Origin: Gemmatimonadota bacterium | GTDB taxonomy: Bacteria > Gemmatimonadota > Gemmatimonadetes > Gemmatimonadales > GWC2-71-9 | Direction of reading: 5' to 3' | Length of the DNA: 12,944 bases | Assembly (NCBI GenBank): GCA_003221085.1 | Contig: QHUD01000213.1 | Span: 1 to 12,944 of the forward strand | Shown: piece by piece, positions 5,800 through 12,944 of the stretch | How positions within the stretch are numbered: position 1 is the stretch's first letter | How the letters are laid out: every line of letters begins with the position of its first letter | Notes under the pieces: model-generated | What the model saw: the letters and a program-made list of their open reading frames with translations, nothing else | Told to the model about the DNA's origin: nothing | Databases searched by the model: none | Position numbers and translations under genes: made by a program

Positions 5800-5931
5800 A
5801 TGGGCGGCGACGAGATCAGGCAGACGGTCAAGGAGAAGTACGGACAGGCCGCGCTCCGCGTGGCCGGCGGCGAGCGCGGGAGGTGTGGCGGGACCGGCCG
5901 CTGCGTGCGGGCGCGGAAGCCGCTCGAATAG
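5800..5931 (+). pseudogene. arsM: Remnant of the arsM N-terminus (arsenite methyltransferase)
   Basis: A 43-codon ORF starting 14 nt after arsR, with AGGTG about 5 nt before the ATG. Its first part (DEIRQTVKEKYGQAALRVAG, residues 4-23) closely resembles the start of bacterial ArsM, which typically reads like (V)REKYG-x-AxRVxxGE followed by a Cys/Gly-rich segment; here GERGRCGGTGRC (24-35) follows. After that the sequence is basic and stops at TAG, and no methyltransferase domain exists because arsC begins 2 nt later. I infer that nearly the whole of arsM was deleted, leaving its translation start in front of arsC. The alternative is a short standalone peptide kept for translational coupling to arsC. 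The similarity is from memory of the family, not an alignment. Confidence 0.55.
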
Positions 5932-5933
5932 AC

Positions 5934-6422
5934 GTGTTCCGCGTTTTGTTTCTCTGCACCGGGAATTCCGCCCGCAGCCAGATGGCCGAGGCGCTGCTCA
6001 ATTGGAAGGGCAGAGGGCGATTTCACGCCGAGAGCGCCGGCTCGCGCCCCGCCGATCGCGTGAATCCTCACGCCATCGAGACGCTCCGTGAATACGAGGT
6101 TCCATGGCAAGGCCGGGCACCGCGCACTATCGACGGGTTGGAGCGGGAGTCCTGGGACTGCGTGGTCACGGTGTGCGACCGCGCGAAGGAGTCGTGCCCG
6201 ATCTTTCCCGGCCAGCCGGTCATGGCCCATTGGGGCATGCCGGACCCGGCTGAGGTCGGGGGCGACGAGGCCACGAAGCGGAAGGCGTTCGAAGCCGCGT
6301 TTTTGTTGTTGAGTCGCCGGATCGATCTGCTGTTGGCGCCACCCATCGAGCAGCTCGAGCGGCTCGCACTCGAAGCTCGGGTGCGGGCGATCGGCAAAAC
6401 GACCGGGGACAGCACCGGATAG
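5934..6422 (+). CDS. arsC: Arsenate reductase, thioredoxin-linked LMW-PTP-type
   Basis: The product is 162 residues from the GTG at 5934, placed so that the protein begins FRVLFLCTGNSARSQMAE as in the family; the frame is open upstream to 5883, but that extension does not resemble ArsC. The CX5R phosphatase loop is C8-TGNSA-R14. The redox cysteines of thioredoxin-coupled ArsC are present as C81 and C88 in VCDRAKESCP, and the HWGMPDPA segment carries the general-acid Asp (D104). It reduces As(V) to As(III), with electrons from thioredoxin. The start is 2 nt after the TAG of the arsM remnant, with only a distant GGAAG (5915-5919), suggesting coupling to translation of that short frame. There is no arsenite pump (ArsB or Acr3) in the window, so the As(III) produced must be removed by genes elsewhere. 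Confidence 0.9.
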   Translation: MFRVLFLCTGNSARSQMAEALLNWKGRGRFHAESAGSRPADRVNPHAIETLREYEVPWQGRAPRTIDGLERESWDCVVTVCDRAKESCPIFPGQPVMAHWGMPDPAEVGGDEATKRKAFEAAFLLLSRRIDLLLAPPIEQLERLALEARVRAIGKTTGDSTG

Positions 6423-6435
6423 CGCACAGGCCATC

Positions 6436-6456
6436 GGAGGCGTATTACTAGCCTCC
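6436..6456 (+). other. Stem-loop between arsC and the TonB-dependent receptor
   Basis: GGAGGC (6436-6441) pairs perfectly with GCCTCC (6451-6456) around a 9-nt loop, ending one base before the Shine-Dalgarno sequence of the receptor gene. There is no T-run, so it is not an obvious terminator; it could affect translation or transcript stability in the 46-bp gap. Confidence 0.35.
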
Positions 6457-6465
6457 AGGAGGTGA
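6457..6465 (+). promoter_or_regulatory. Strong ribosome-binding site fixing a GTG start
   Basis: AGGAGGTGA, a near-perfect anti-Shine-Dalgarno complement, with AGGAGG 6 nt before the GTG at 6469. It decides that the receptor starts at this GTG, which gives a proper signal peptide, rather than in the overlapping frame at 6462. Confidence 0.8.
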
Positions 6466-6468
6466 CCC

Positions 6469-9258
6469 GTGAGATCGACCCCCGTTCCGCTGTTCGTCCC
6501 GTTCCTGCTCGCACTCCCCTTGCTCCCCTTGCTCGCCCAGCAGACCGGTACCGTTTCCGGGACGGTCGTGGCCACCGAGTCGGGCGCACCGCTCGCCGGG
6601 GCGAGCGTCGTGGTCGTCGGGACGGCGCGGAGCGTGCTTACGAACGAGAAGGGACAGTATCACCTGAGCGTACCGGCCGGCGCGCACAGCGTGCGTGCCC
6701 GGCTGATCGGTTACGAGGCAGCGGAAGAGCGCGTGGTGGTACCCGCGGGGCAGACGGTCACCGTCGATTTCAAGCTCGCCGCGACGCCCCTTTCCCTGAA
6801 CGAAGTCGTCGTGGTCGGCGCACGCACGTCGCGCACCGCCGTCGAGACGCCCGTGCCGGTGGACGTGATCACCTCTCAGGAGATACAGGAAAACGGCCAC
6901 ACGGAGGTGAACCAGGTCCTCGCGACCCTCGCGCCGTCGTTCAACGCGTCGCCCCAGACCATCGCGGACGGCTCGGATCACATCAACCCGGCAAGTCTGC
7001 GCGGCCTCGGTCCCGACCAGGTGCTCGTGCTGGTCAACGGCAAACGGCGGCACGCGCCGGCGCTGGTACACGTCAACGGGACGTTCGGCCGGGGCACGGT
7101 GGGCGTGGACTTGAACGCGATTCCCGTGGCGGCGATCGAGCGGATCGAGGTGCTGCGCGACGGCGCCGCGGCGCAGTACGGCTCGGACGCGATCGCCGGC
7201 GTAATCAACATCGTGCTCCAGAACCAGACGGAGCGCTTGGAGGCGAGCAGCACCGTGGGTACGACGCCAGGCGGTGGTGCGTTCGGGGACATCACGGACA
7301 ACCACGATGGCGACCAGGTCAAGGCCGACGCGAATTACGGCTTCGCTATCGGGGACCGCGGCTACTTCAATGTCACCGCCGAGTACCTCGACCGGGGCGC
7401 GACGAACCGTGCCGCCACCTGGTCGGGGCCAATCTTCGTGAGGCCGGTGCCGGGCACCCCGGCTGCGTACACCGACTCATTAAAGCGGATCGACGACGAC
7501 TCGCTCGCGAGACTGGGCCTGACTCGGGTTCCCTTCACGATGAAGGTCGGTCAGGCCCAAGCGACGTTCGGAACCGCGTTCTTCAACGCGCTCGTGCCCC
7601 TCAGCGAGAACGCCGAGTTCTACAGCTTCGGCGGTTTCTCCTCGCGCGACGGCCGGGCGGGCGCCTTCTACCGACTGCCAGACCAGGAATCGCAGGTCGC
7701 GCCTCAGATCTTTCCCTACGGCATGCTGCCGTACATCAACACGGGGATCACCGATCGGTCGTTCAGCGCCGGGGTCCGTGGAGCGAGCCGCGGCTGGGAT
7801 GTGGACTTCAGCCTCACTCACGGCCGCAACGACTTCCAGTTCATCGTCGACAACACGGTGAACGCCTCGTTGGGTGCGGCGAGCCCCACGACGTTCGACG
7901 CTGGTCGCTTGGCGTTCGGCCAGACCACGGGCAATCTCGACCTGGTGCGCCCCCTGGCGATCGGAGGGCTCAAATCGGTGTCGTTCGTGACCGGGGCCGA
8001 GTTCCGGCTCGAGAATTACCGGATCGAGGCCGGGGATGCGGCATCGTGGCAACTCGGCAACGGCGGGACCCGGAAGGGAATCGACTATGACACGACCTCG
8101 GCGGGAGGGGCGAAGCAGCCCGGGTCGCAAGGCTTTCCCGGCTTCCAGCCGGGCAACGTGATCGATCGCTCCCGGACCAGCCTCGGCGTTTATGCCGGGC
8201 TCGAGAGCCAGTTGACCGATCGTCTGCTCGTCGACGCGGGCGGCCGCTACGAGAGCTACAGCGACTTCGGAAGCACGATCAATGGCAAGCTGGCCGGACG
8301 CTACGAAATCGTCTCCAACGTCGCGGTGCGTGCCGCCGTCAGCACCGGGTTTCGCGCCCCATCCCTGCAGCAATTGTGGTTCAACAACATCAGCACGCAG
8401 TTCGTGTTCGTGAGCGGCGCGCTCGCGCCGCAAAACGTGCTCACGAGCAACAATCAGAGTCGGGTGACCAGGGCCTTCGGGATCCCCGACCTCAGCGAGG
8501 AGACGTCGGTGAACCTGAGCGCGGGGATCACGGCCCGGCCGCGCCCCAACCTGTCGGTCACGGCCGATGTCTACCGCATTACGATCGACGGCCGCATCGT
8601 CCTCACCAGCCAGTTCTCGACGAGCGACACAGTCGTCCGGCGCATCCTCACCCCGTTCCAAAGCCAGGGCGTCACCACCGCGCAATTCTTCACCAACTCG
8701 ATCGACACCCGCACCACGGGCGTCGATCTCGTGGCCGCCTACGCGCGGGGGCTCGGTCGCGGCACGCTCAACCTCACCGGCTCGGCGACCTTCACCAAGA
8801 CCGAAGTACTCCGGGTGAACGTGCCCCAATCGATGGCGGACACCTTCCGGACCACTCTCACGACCATTCAGAATCGGATCTTGAACCCCGAGGACCGTAA
8901 CCGGCTCGAGGATGCGCTGCCCCGGTCGAAGGGCTCGCTCGCCGCTCGCTACGGTCTCGGTCGGTTCGCGGGCGTGGCTCGCGCCACCTACTACGGCAGC
9001 ATCGAATACCACCATCCCACCGACCCGACGCTGAACGAGCACTTCGGGGCGAAGACACTGGTCGACCTCGATCTGTCGTACGAGCTGGCGGGCGGCGTAC
9101 GCCTTGCGGTCGGCGCGAACAACCTGTTCAACACCTATCCCGATCCGCAGGTGCACCCGGTCAACCAGAGCTTCGGCCGCTTTGTCTACAGCCGCCGGGT
9201 CACGCAATTCGGGATGAATGGGGGGTTCTACTACGCGCGGATGCAGCTAAGGCTGTAA
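6469..9258 (+). CDS. TonB-dependent outer-membrane receptor with N-terminal regulatory-like domain
   Basis: A 929-residue protein. Residues 1-24 are a signal peptide (VPFLLALPLLPLLAQ). About 25-105 is a carboxypeptidase-regulatory-like beta-sandwich (GTVSGTVVATESGAPLAGASV...GYE). A short linker with VVVVGA (113-118), TonB-box-like, leads to the plug, roughly 125-250, with its hallmark segments LRGLGPDQVLVLVNGKRR (177-194) and IERIEVLRDGAAAQYGSDAI (223-242). The remaining 680 residues form the 22-strand barrel, including the conserved GFRAPSLQQLW region and a closing strand YYARMQLRL. It would import a ligand across the outer membrane using TonB energy. The substrate cannot be read from sequence. 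It lies 46 nt downstream of arsC in the same direction, so it may share the arsenic transcript, but no operon function is proven. Length is normal for the class. Confidence 0.93.
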   Translation: MRSTPVPLFVPFLLALPLLPLLAQQTGTVSGTVVATESGAPLAGASVVVVGTARSVLTNEKGQYHLSVPAGAHSVRARLIGYEAAEERVVVPAGQTVTVDFKLAATPLSLNEVVVVGARTSRTAVETPVPVDVITSQEIQENGHTEVNQVLATLAPSFNASPQTIADGSDHINPASLRGLGPDQVLVLVNGKRRHAPALVHVNGTFGRGTVGVDLNAIPVAAIERIEVLRDGAAAQYGSDAIAGVINIVLQNQTERLEASSTVGTTPGGGAFGDITDNHDGDQVKADANYGFAIGDRGYFNVTAEYLDRGATNRAATWSGPIFVRPVPGTPAAYTDSLKRIDDDSLARLGLTRVPFTMKVGQAQATFGTAFFNALVPLSENAEFYSFGGFSSRDGRAGAFYRLPDQESQVAPQIFPYGMLPYINTGITDRSFSAGVRGASRGWDVDFSLTHGRNDFQFIVDNTVNASLGAASPTTFDAGRLAFGQTTGNLDLVRPLAIGGLKSVSFVTGAEFRLENYRIEAGDAASWQLGNGGTRKGIDYDTTSAGGAKQPGSQGFPGFQPGNVIDRSRTSLGVYAGLESQLTDRLLVDAGGRYESYSDFGSTINGKLAGRYEIVSNVAVRAAVSTGFRAPSLQQLWFNNISTQFVFVSGALAPQNVLTSNNQSRVTRAFGIPDLSEETSVNLSAGITARPRPNLSVTADVYRITIDGRIVLTSQFSTSDTVVRRILTPFQSQGVTTAQFFTNSIDTRTTGVDLVAAYARGLGRGTLNLTGSATFTKTEVLRVNVPQSMADTFRTTLTTIQNRILNPEDRNRLEDALPRSKGSLAARYGLGRFAGVARATYYGSIEYHHPTDPTLNEHFGAKTLVDLDLSYELAGGVRLAVGANNLFNTYPDPQVHPVNQSFGRFVYSRRVTQFGMNGGFYYARMQLRL

Positions 9259-9270
9259 GGACCCGAGGCG

Positions 9271-9489
9271 TCAGCCCTGATCGCCCGACCGTCGCCACAG
9301 CGACGACCCGAACGCTAGGCTGGCCACGATGACGTTGGCCACGATGATCGGGAGGGAGTGAATCAGCACGCCGTAGGTGGCCCACGCCAGGGCGGCGAGT
9401 CCCTGAACGCGGCGCAGGGTGGTGGTGCGCTTGCAGAAGTACGAGGCCGCGAAGATGGCCGTCGCGAGCCACCCGATCAGGTCAGGCAT
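9271..9489 (-). CDS. Small YgjV/SemiSWEET-like inner-membrane protein
   Basis: A 72-residue, very hydrophobic protein with three predicted transmembrane helices: about 3-19 (LIGWLATAIFAASYFC), 28-45 (VQGLAALAWATYGVLIH) and 46-65 (PIIVANVIVASLAFGS). The pattern IGW-AT...SY...K...LR-VQ..AA..W..YG...PIIVAN is that of small YgjV-like proteins related in layout to SemiSWEET sugar transporters. Function is not established; a transport role is inferred from the fold type only. It is downstream of the HAD phosphatase, 51 nt after that gene's stop, and its start follows a striking run of Gs whose last run ends 5 nt from the ATG and may act as the ribosome site. It is convergent with the TonB receptor, 12 bp from its stop. 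Confidence 0.68.
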   Translation of the reverse strand: MPDLIGWLATAIFAASYFCKRTTTLRRVQGLAALAWATYGVLIHSLPIIVANVIVASLAFGSSLWRRSGDQG

Positions 9490-9494
9490 GAGCG

Positions 9495-9528
9495 CCCCCC
9501 CGCCCCCCCCGCCCCCTCCGTCCCCCCC
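9495..9528 (-). promoter_or_regulatory. Four G-runs: potential RNA/DNA G-quadruplex upstream of the small membrane protein
   Basis: On the minus (sense) strand, runs of 7, 5, 8 and 7 G are separated by loops of 5, 1 and 1 nt (plus-strand C-runs 9522-9528, 9512-9516, 9503-9510, 9495-9501). This meets the usual quadruplex rule of four runs of at least three G with loops up to 7. It fills most of the 51-nt spacer between the HAD phosphatase stop and the membrane-protein start, so a folded RNA could block ribosome access. The homopolymers may also vary in length, and a sequencing error in the exact run lengths is possible. Confidence 0.6.
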
Positions 9529-9540
9529 GCCGCCGGCGGA

Positions 9541-10341
<801 letters not shown>

Positions 10342-10371
10342 CAGTCGCTCCTCATTCGATAGCAAATCAAA

Positions 10372-10403
10372 GCCCCCCACCGGGCACAGCTCCGGAGGGG
10401 GGC
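10372..10403 (-). terminator. GC-rich hairpin with T-rich tail, probable terminator of aconitase
   Basis: GCCCCCCACCGG (10372-10383) pairs with CCGGAGGGGGGC (10392-10403) over 12 bp with one A-A mismatch and an 8-nt loop. On the minus strand it is followed by TTTGATTT, a modest T-tract. It sits after the aconitase stop and before the HAD gene, so it is either the aconitase terminator or an attenuator in the HAD leader. Confidence 0.55.
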
Positions 10404-10430
10404 GTTGGCACACGATGGTGCCACCCAACG
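10403..10430 (-). other. Second imperfect hairpin next to the terminator
   Basis: CGTTGG and CAC (10403-10411) can pair with GTG and CCAACG (10418-10430), leaving a small bulge on one side and the loop ACGATG. On the minus strand it is transcribed just before the terminator-like hairpin. The rest of the gap, 10431-10546, shows no gene and no convincing promoter; a promoter for the HAD gene, if any, should lie there. Confidence 0.35.
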
Positions 10431-10546
10431 GGCCGGTTCGCTCAGGGGCTCGACCAGCGGCAATTGCAGTTGAACACCGAGTTATTCATCCTGGGTTCCA
10501 GTCTCGCGGGTTCTGATACGCACTCTAGACACGACCGTAACATGTG

Positions 10547-12944
10547 TCAAGGCTTTGCGCTCTGCGCGAGCAGCTGGCGCAGCACGTACTCGAGGATCCC
10601 GCCGTGCCGGTAATACTGCAGCTCCTGCGGCGTGTCGATGCGGACGGTCACCGTGAATTGCGCGCTCGAGCCGTCGGGTCGCGTTGCCTTGACCATGAGC
10701 TCCTTGCCGCGCGGGAATCCCTCCGCGAGCACGGCCGCGAGCCCCGTGATCTCGAACACTTCTTTTCCGGTCAGCCCCAAAGTCTCCGGCGTCTCGTTGG
10801 GCAAGAATTGCAACGGCAGGATGCCCATTCCCACCAGGTTCGACCGGTGGATCCGTTCGTAACTCTGCGCGATCACCGCTCGCACGCCGAGCAGTCGCGG
10901 ACCTTTCGCCGCCCAGTCGCGCGACGAGCCCGAGCCGTACTCCTTCCCCGCGATCACGATGAGGGGCACGCCCTCGGCCTGGTATTTCACCGAGGCGTCG
11001 TAGATCGTCATCTGGTCGCCGTCGGGGAGGTGTAGTGTGACCGGCCCTTCCGTCCCTGGTGCGAGCAGGTTCTTGAGCCGCACGTTGGCGAAGGTGCCGC
11101 GCACCATCGCTTCGTGATTGCCCCGGCGCGCGCCGTAGGAATTGAAGTCCTCGGGTTTTACCCCGTGGGCGATCAGGTACTGGCCGGCGGGGCTGGTTTT
11201 GCGGATAGAGCCGGCCGGCGAGATGTGGTCGGTGGTGATGCTGTCAGCCAGGAGGCACAGCACTCGCGCCCCGCGGATGTCCGTGACCGGCGCCGGCGTC
11301 CGCGGCATGCCGTCGAAATATGGTGCCCGGCGGATGTAGGTCGAATCGGGCTCCCAGGCGAAGCGATCGCCCGCGGGGACCGGCAGGCCGCGCCAGCGCT
11401 CGTCTCCCGAGAAGACCTCACCGTACTGCTGGTGGAACATCGCCGACTTGATGGACGAGCGGATCAGCTCGTCTACTTCCCTGGCGGACGGCCAAACGTC
11501 GCGAAGATAAACGGGCTTCCCGTCCGTGCCCGTGCCCAGCGGCTCCGACTGGATATCGAGATCGATCCGCCCGGCGAGCGCGTAGGCAACGACCAGCGGC
11601 GGAGACGCGAGGTAATTGGCCCGCACTTCCTGCTGGATGCGGCCCTCGAAGTTGCGATTGCCCGAGAGTACAGCGCACACCACTAGCTCTCCCTCGGCGA
11701 CCGCGGCGGACACGGCCTCGGGGAGGGGCCCGGAGTTGCCGATGCAGGTGGTGCACCCGTAGCCGACGAGGTGGAACCGCAGCTGCTCGAGATACGGCAT
11801 GAGGCCGGCCTGGTCGAGATAGTCCGTGACCACCTTGGAGCCGGGCGCGAGGCTCGTCTTCACCCACGGTTGCGCCTTGAGGCCCCTCTCCACGGCCTTT
11901 TTCGCGACCAGGCCTGCGGCGATCATCACCGACGGATTCGAGGTGTTGGTGCAGCTGGTGATCGCGGCGATCACGACGGACCCGTGGTGGAGTTTGCAGT
12001 CCACCCCGTCGAGCCGGAGATCGACGTGCGTGCGGCGCCGGGGCGGCGTTTCCACCGCGGTCGCGACGTGACCGCCCTCGGCCTCCCAGCGACCCGAGTT
12101 CGCCGCCGGCGCGATGGGCGACGTGGGCTTGACCAGCGCCGGGAGCGCGAGCTGGAAGTTCCGGGGCAAATCGCGCAGCGACACCCGGTCCTGCGGCCGC
12201 CGCGGCCCGGCCAGGCTCGGCTCGACGGTCGACAGGTCGAGGGACAGGGTGTCCGAATAAACGGGCTCCGGCCCGCCCGCCGAGTGGAACAGCCCCTGCT
12301 CCTTCATGTACGCCTCGACCAGCTGCACCTGCTCCTTCGGCCGGCCGGTGAACTCGAGGTAGCGCAGGGTCTCCTGATCCACCGGGAAGATCCCCACCGT
12401 GGCGCCGTATTCGGGCGCCATGTTGCCGATGGTGGCGCGGTCGGCGAGGGGCAGGGTGGCGATTCCGGGACCGTAGAACTCGACGAACTTCCCTACCACA
12501 CCCTTCTTGCGGAGCATCTCCGTCACGGTGAGCACGAGGTCGGTCGCCGTCGCGCCCTCGCTGAGCTTTCCGGTGAGCCGGAAGCCCACCACCTGGGGGA
12601 TCAGCATGGAGACCGGCTGCCCCAGCAGCGCGGCCTCCGCCTCGATCCCGCCCACACCCCAGCCGAGCACCCCGAGCCCGTTGATCATCGTGGTGTGCGA
12701 GTCGGTGCCCACGAGGGTGTCGGGATAGGCCTGGGGCATGTGGCCTTCGGTCGTGAATACGACCCGCGCCAGGTATTCAAGGTTGACCTGATGCACGATG
12801 CCGGTGTCGGGAGGTACGACGCGAAAGCCCTGGAACGTCCGCTGCGCCCACCGCAGCAGCGCGTACCGCTCGCGGTTGCGCTGAAACTCGAGGTCGGCGT
12901 TCACCTGGAACGCGGTGGGCGTGCCGAACTCGTCAACGATCACC
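10547..12944 (-). CDS. acnA: Aconitate hydratase, AcnA/IRP type (N-terminus outside window)
   Basis: The visible 799 residues are the C-terminal nine tenths of an AcnA-type aconitase (usually about 890-910 residues); the frame continues past the window end, and the GTG near 12943 is an internal Val codon (VDEFGTP). It interconverts citrate and isocitrate in the TCA cycle in the cytoplasm, using a 4Fe-4S cluster. Cluster ligands are visible: Cys in SCTNTSNPS (codon 11951-11953) and two Cys in GCTTCIGNSGP (11753-11755 and 11744-11746). Other landmarks are GTDSHTTMINGLGVLGWGVGG, DSITTDHISPAG at the start of the swivel domain and GSSRDWAAKGP with the substrate-binding Ser/Arg. No frameshift is seen. 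It has the GC content of the chromosome and is a housekeeping gene bordering the metal-resistance block. Confidence 0.96.
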   Translation of the reverse strand, partial: VIVDEFGTPTAFQVNADLEFQRNRERYALLRWAQRTFQGFRVVPPDTGIVHQVNLEYLARVVFTTEGHMPQAYPDTLVGTDSHTTMINGLGVLGWGVGGIEAEAALLGQPVSMLIPQVVGFRLTGKLSEGATATDLVLTVTEMLRKKGVVGKFVEFYGPGIATLPLADRATIGNMAPEYGATVGIFPVDQETLRYLEFTGRPKEQVQLVEAYMKEQGLFHSAGGPEPVYSDTLSLDLSTVEPSLAGPRRPQDRVSLRDLPRNFQLALPALVKPTSPIAPAANSGRWEAEGGHVATAVETPPRRRTHVDLRLDGVDCKLHHGSVVIAAITSCTNTSNPSVMIAAGLVAKKAVERGLKAQPWVKTSLAPGSKVVTDYLDQAGLMPYLEQLRFHLVGYGCTTCIGNSGPLPEAVSAAVAEGELVVCAVLSGNRNFEGRIQQEVRANYLASPPLVVAYALAGRIDLDIQSEPLGTGTDGKPVYLRDVWPSAREVDELIRSSIKSAMFHQQYGEVFSGDERWRGLPVPAGDRFAWEPDSTYIRRAPYFDGMPRTPAPVTDIRGARVLCLLADSITTDHISPAGSIRKTSPAGQYLIAHGVKPEDFNSYGARRGNHEAMVRGTFANVRLKNLLAPGTEGPVTLHLPDGDQMTIYDASVKYQAEGVPLIVIAGKEYGSGSSRDWAAKGPRLLGVRAVIAQSYERIHRSNLVGMGILPLQFLPNETPETLGLTGKEVFEITGLAAVLAEGFPRGKELMVKATRPDGSSAQFTVTVRIDTPQELQYYRHGGILEYVLRQLLAQSAKP

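Noticed and set aside
6462..8090. 542-codon plus-strand ORF overlapping the receptor
   Set aside because: Gly/Arg-rich out-of-frame translation; the receptor frame has signal peptide, plug and barrel motifs.
7480..9207. 575-codon minus-strand ORF
   Set aside because: Antisense of the TonB-dependent receptor barrel; Arg/Glu/Val-rich shadow without motifs.
9259..9270. Terminator between the convergent receptor and small membrane-protein genes
   Set aside because: Only a 5-bp stem with a long loop can be drawn and there is no T-run.

Overview
The window is GC-rich bacterial DNA (about two thirds G+C by eye in most genes). It encodes outer-membrane proteins, including a TonB-dependent receptor with an N-terminal carboxypeptidase-regulatory-like domain, so the organism is a diderm. 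The style of the receptor and of the copper outer-membrane protein recalls Gemmatimonadota or similar soil/sediment lineages, but that is a weak guess with no phylogenetic marker behind it. Accessory metal-resistance genes sit next to a housekeeping gene (aconitase).

Layout: (1) 1-3369, plus strand, a copper module: the C-terminal part of a CopB-type (CPH-motif, P1B-3) copper ATPase, a small exported His/Cys-rich protein, and a copper-associated outer-membrane protein. (2) 3385-5434, an IS1595-type element with perfect 23-bp terminal inverted repeats and a perfect 8-bp target duplication (ACAGAACT). It carries a broken transposase plus passengers: a minus-strand protein with a HEPN-like R-N-x3-H motif, a divergent 57-residue basic protein, and a doubtful small ORF at its left end. 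This segment is visibly less GC-rich than its flanks, especially its left half. (3) 5459-6422, plus strand, an arsenic operon: arsR, a short remnant of the N-terminus of arsM, and arsC. (4) 6469-9258, plus strand, a large TonB-dependent receptor. (5) 9271-12944, minus strand: aconitase (N-terminus outside the window), a 205-bp gap with tandem hairpins, a HAD-family phosphatase, a G-run-rich 51-bp spacer, and a small YgjV/SemiSWEET-like membrane protein.

How it fits together: the copper ATPase, the His/Cys-rich protein and the outer-membrane protein look like one operon moving copper out of the cytoplasm and handling it in the envelope. Immediately downstream, the arsenic operon had a promoter whose -35 overlapped the stop codon of the copper outer-membrane gene. 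Removing the element and one copy of the duplication restores TTGACA, then the dyad TATCAA-CAGAAC-TTGATA, then TACATT, just before the arsR ATG. This is a classic ATCAA-N6-TTGAT ArsR operator between -35 and -10. The insertion has therefore split both promoter and operator of the arsenic operon. The transposase appears to have lost its third catalytic residue through an internal frameshifting deletion, so the element looks unable to move by itself.

The most interesting points are the element with its unusual passenger pair, its precise landing in an ArsR operator, the arsM remnant, and a potential RNA G-quadruplex in front of the small membrane-protein gene.
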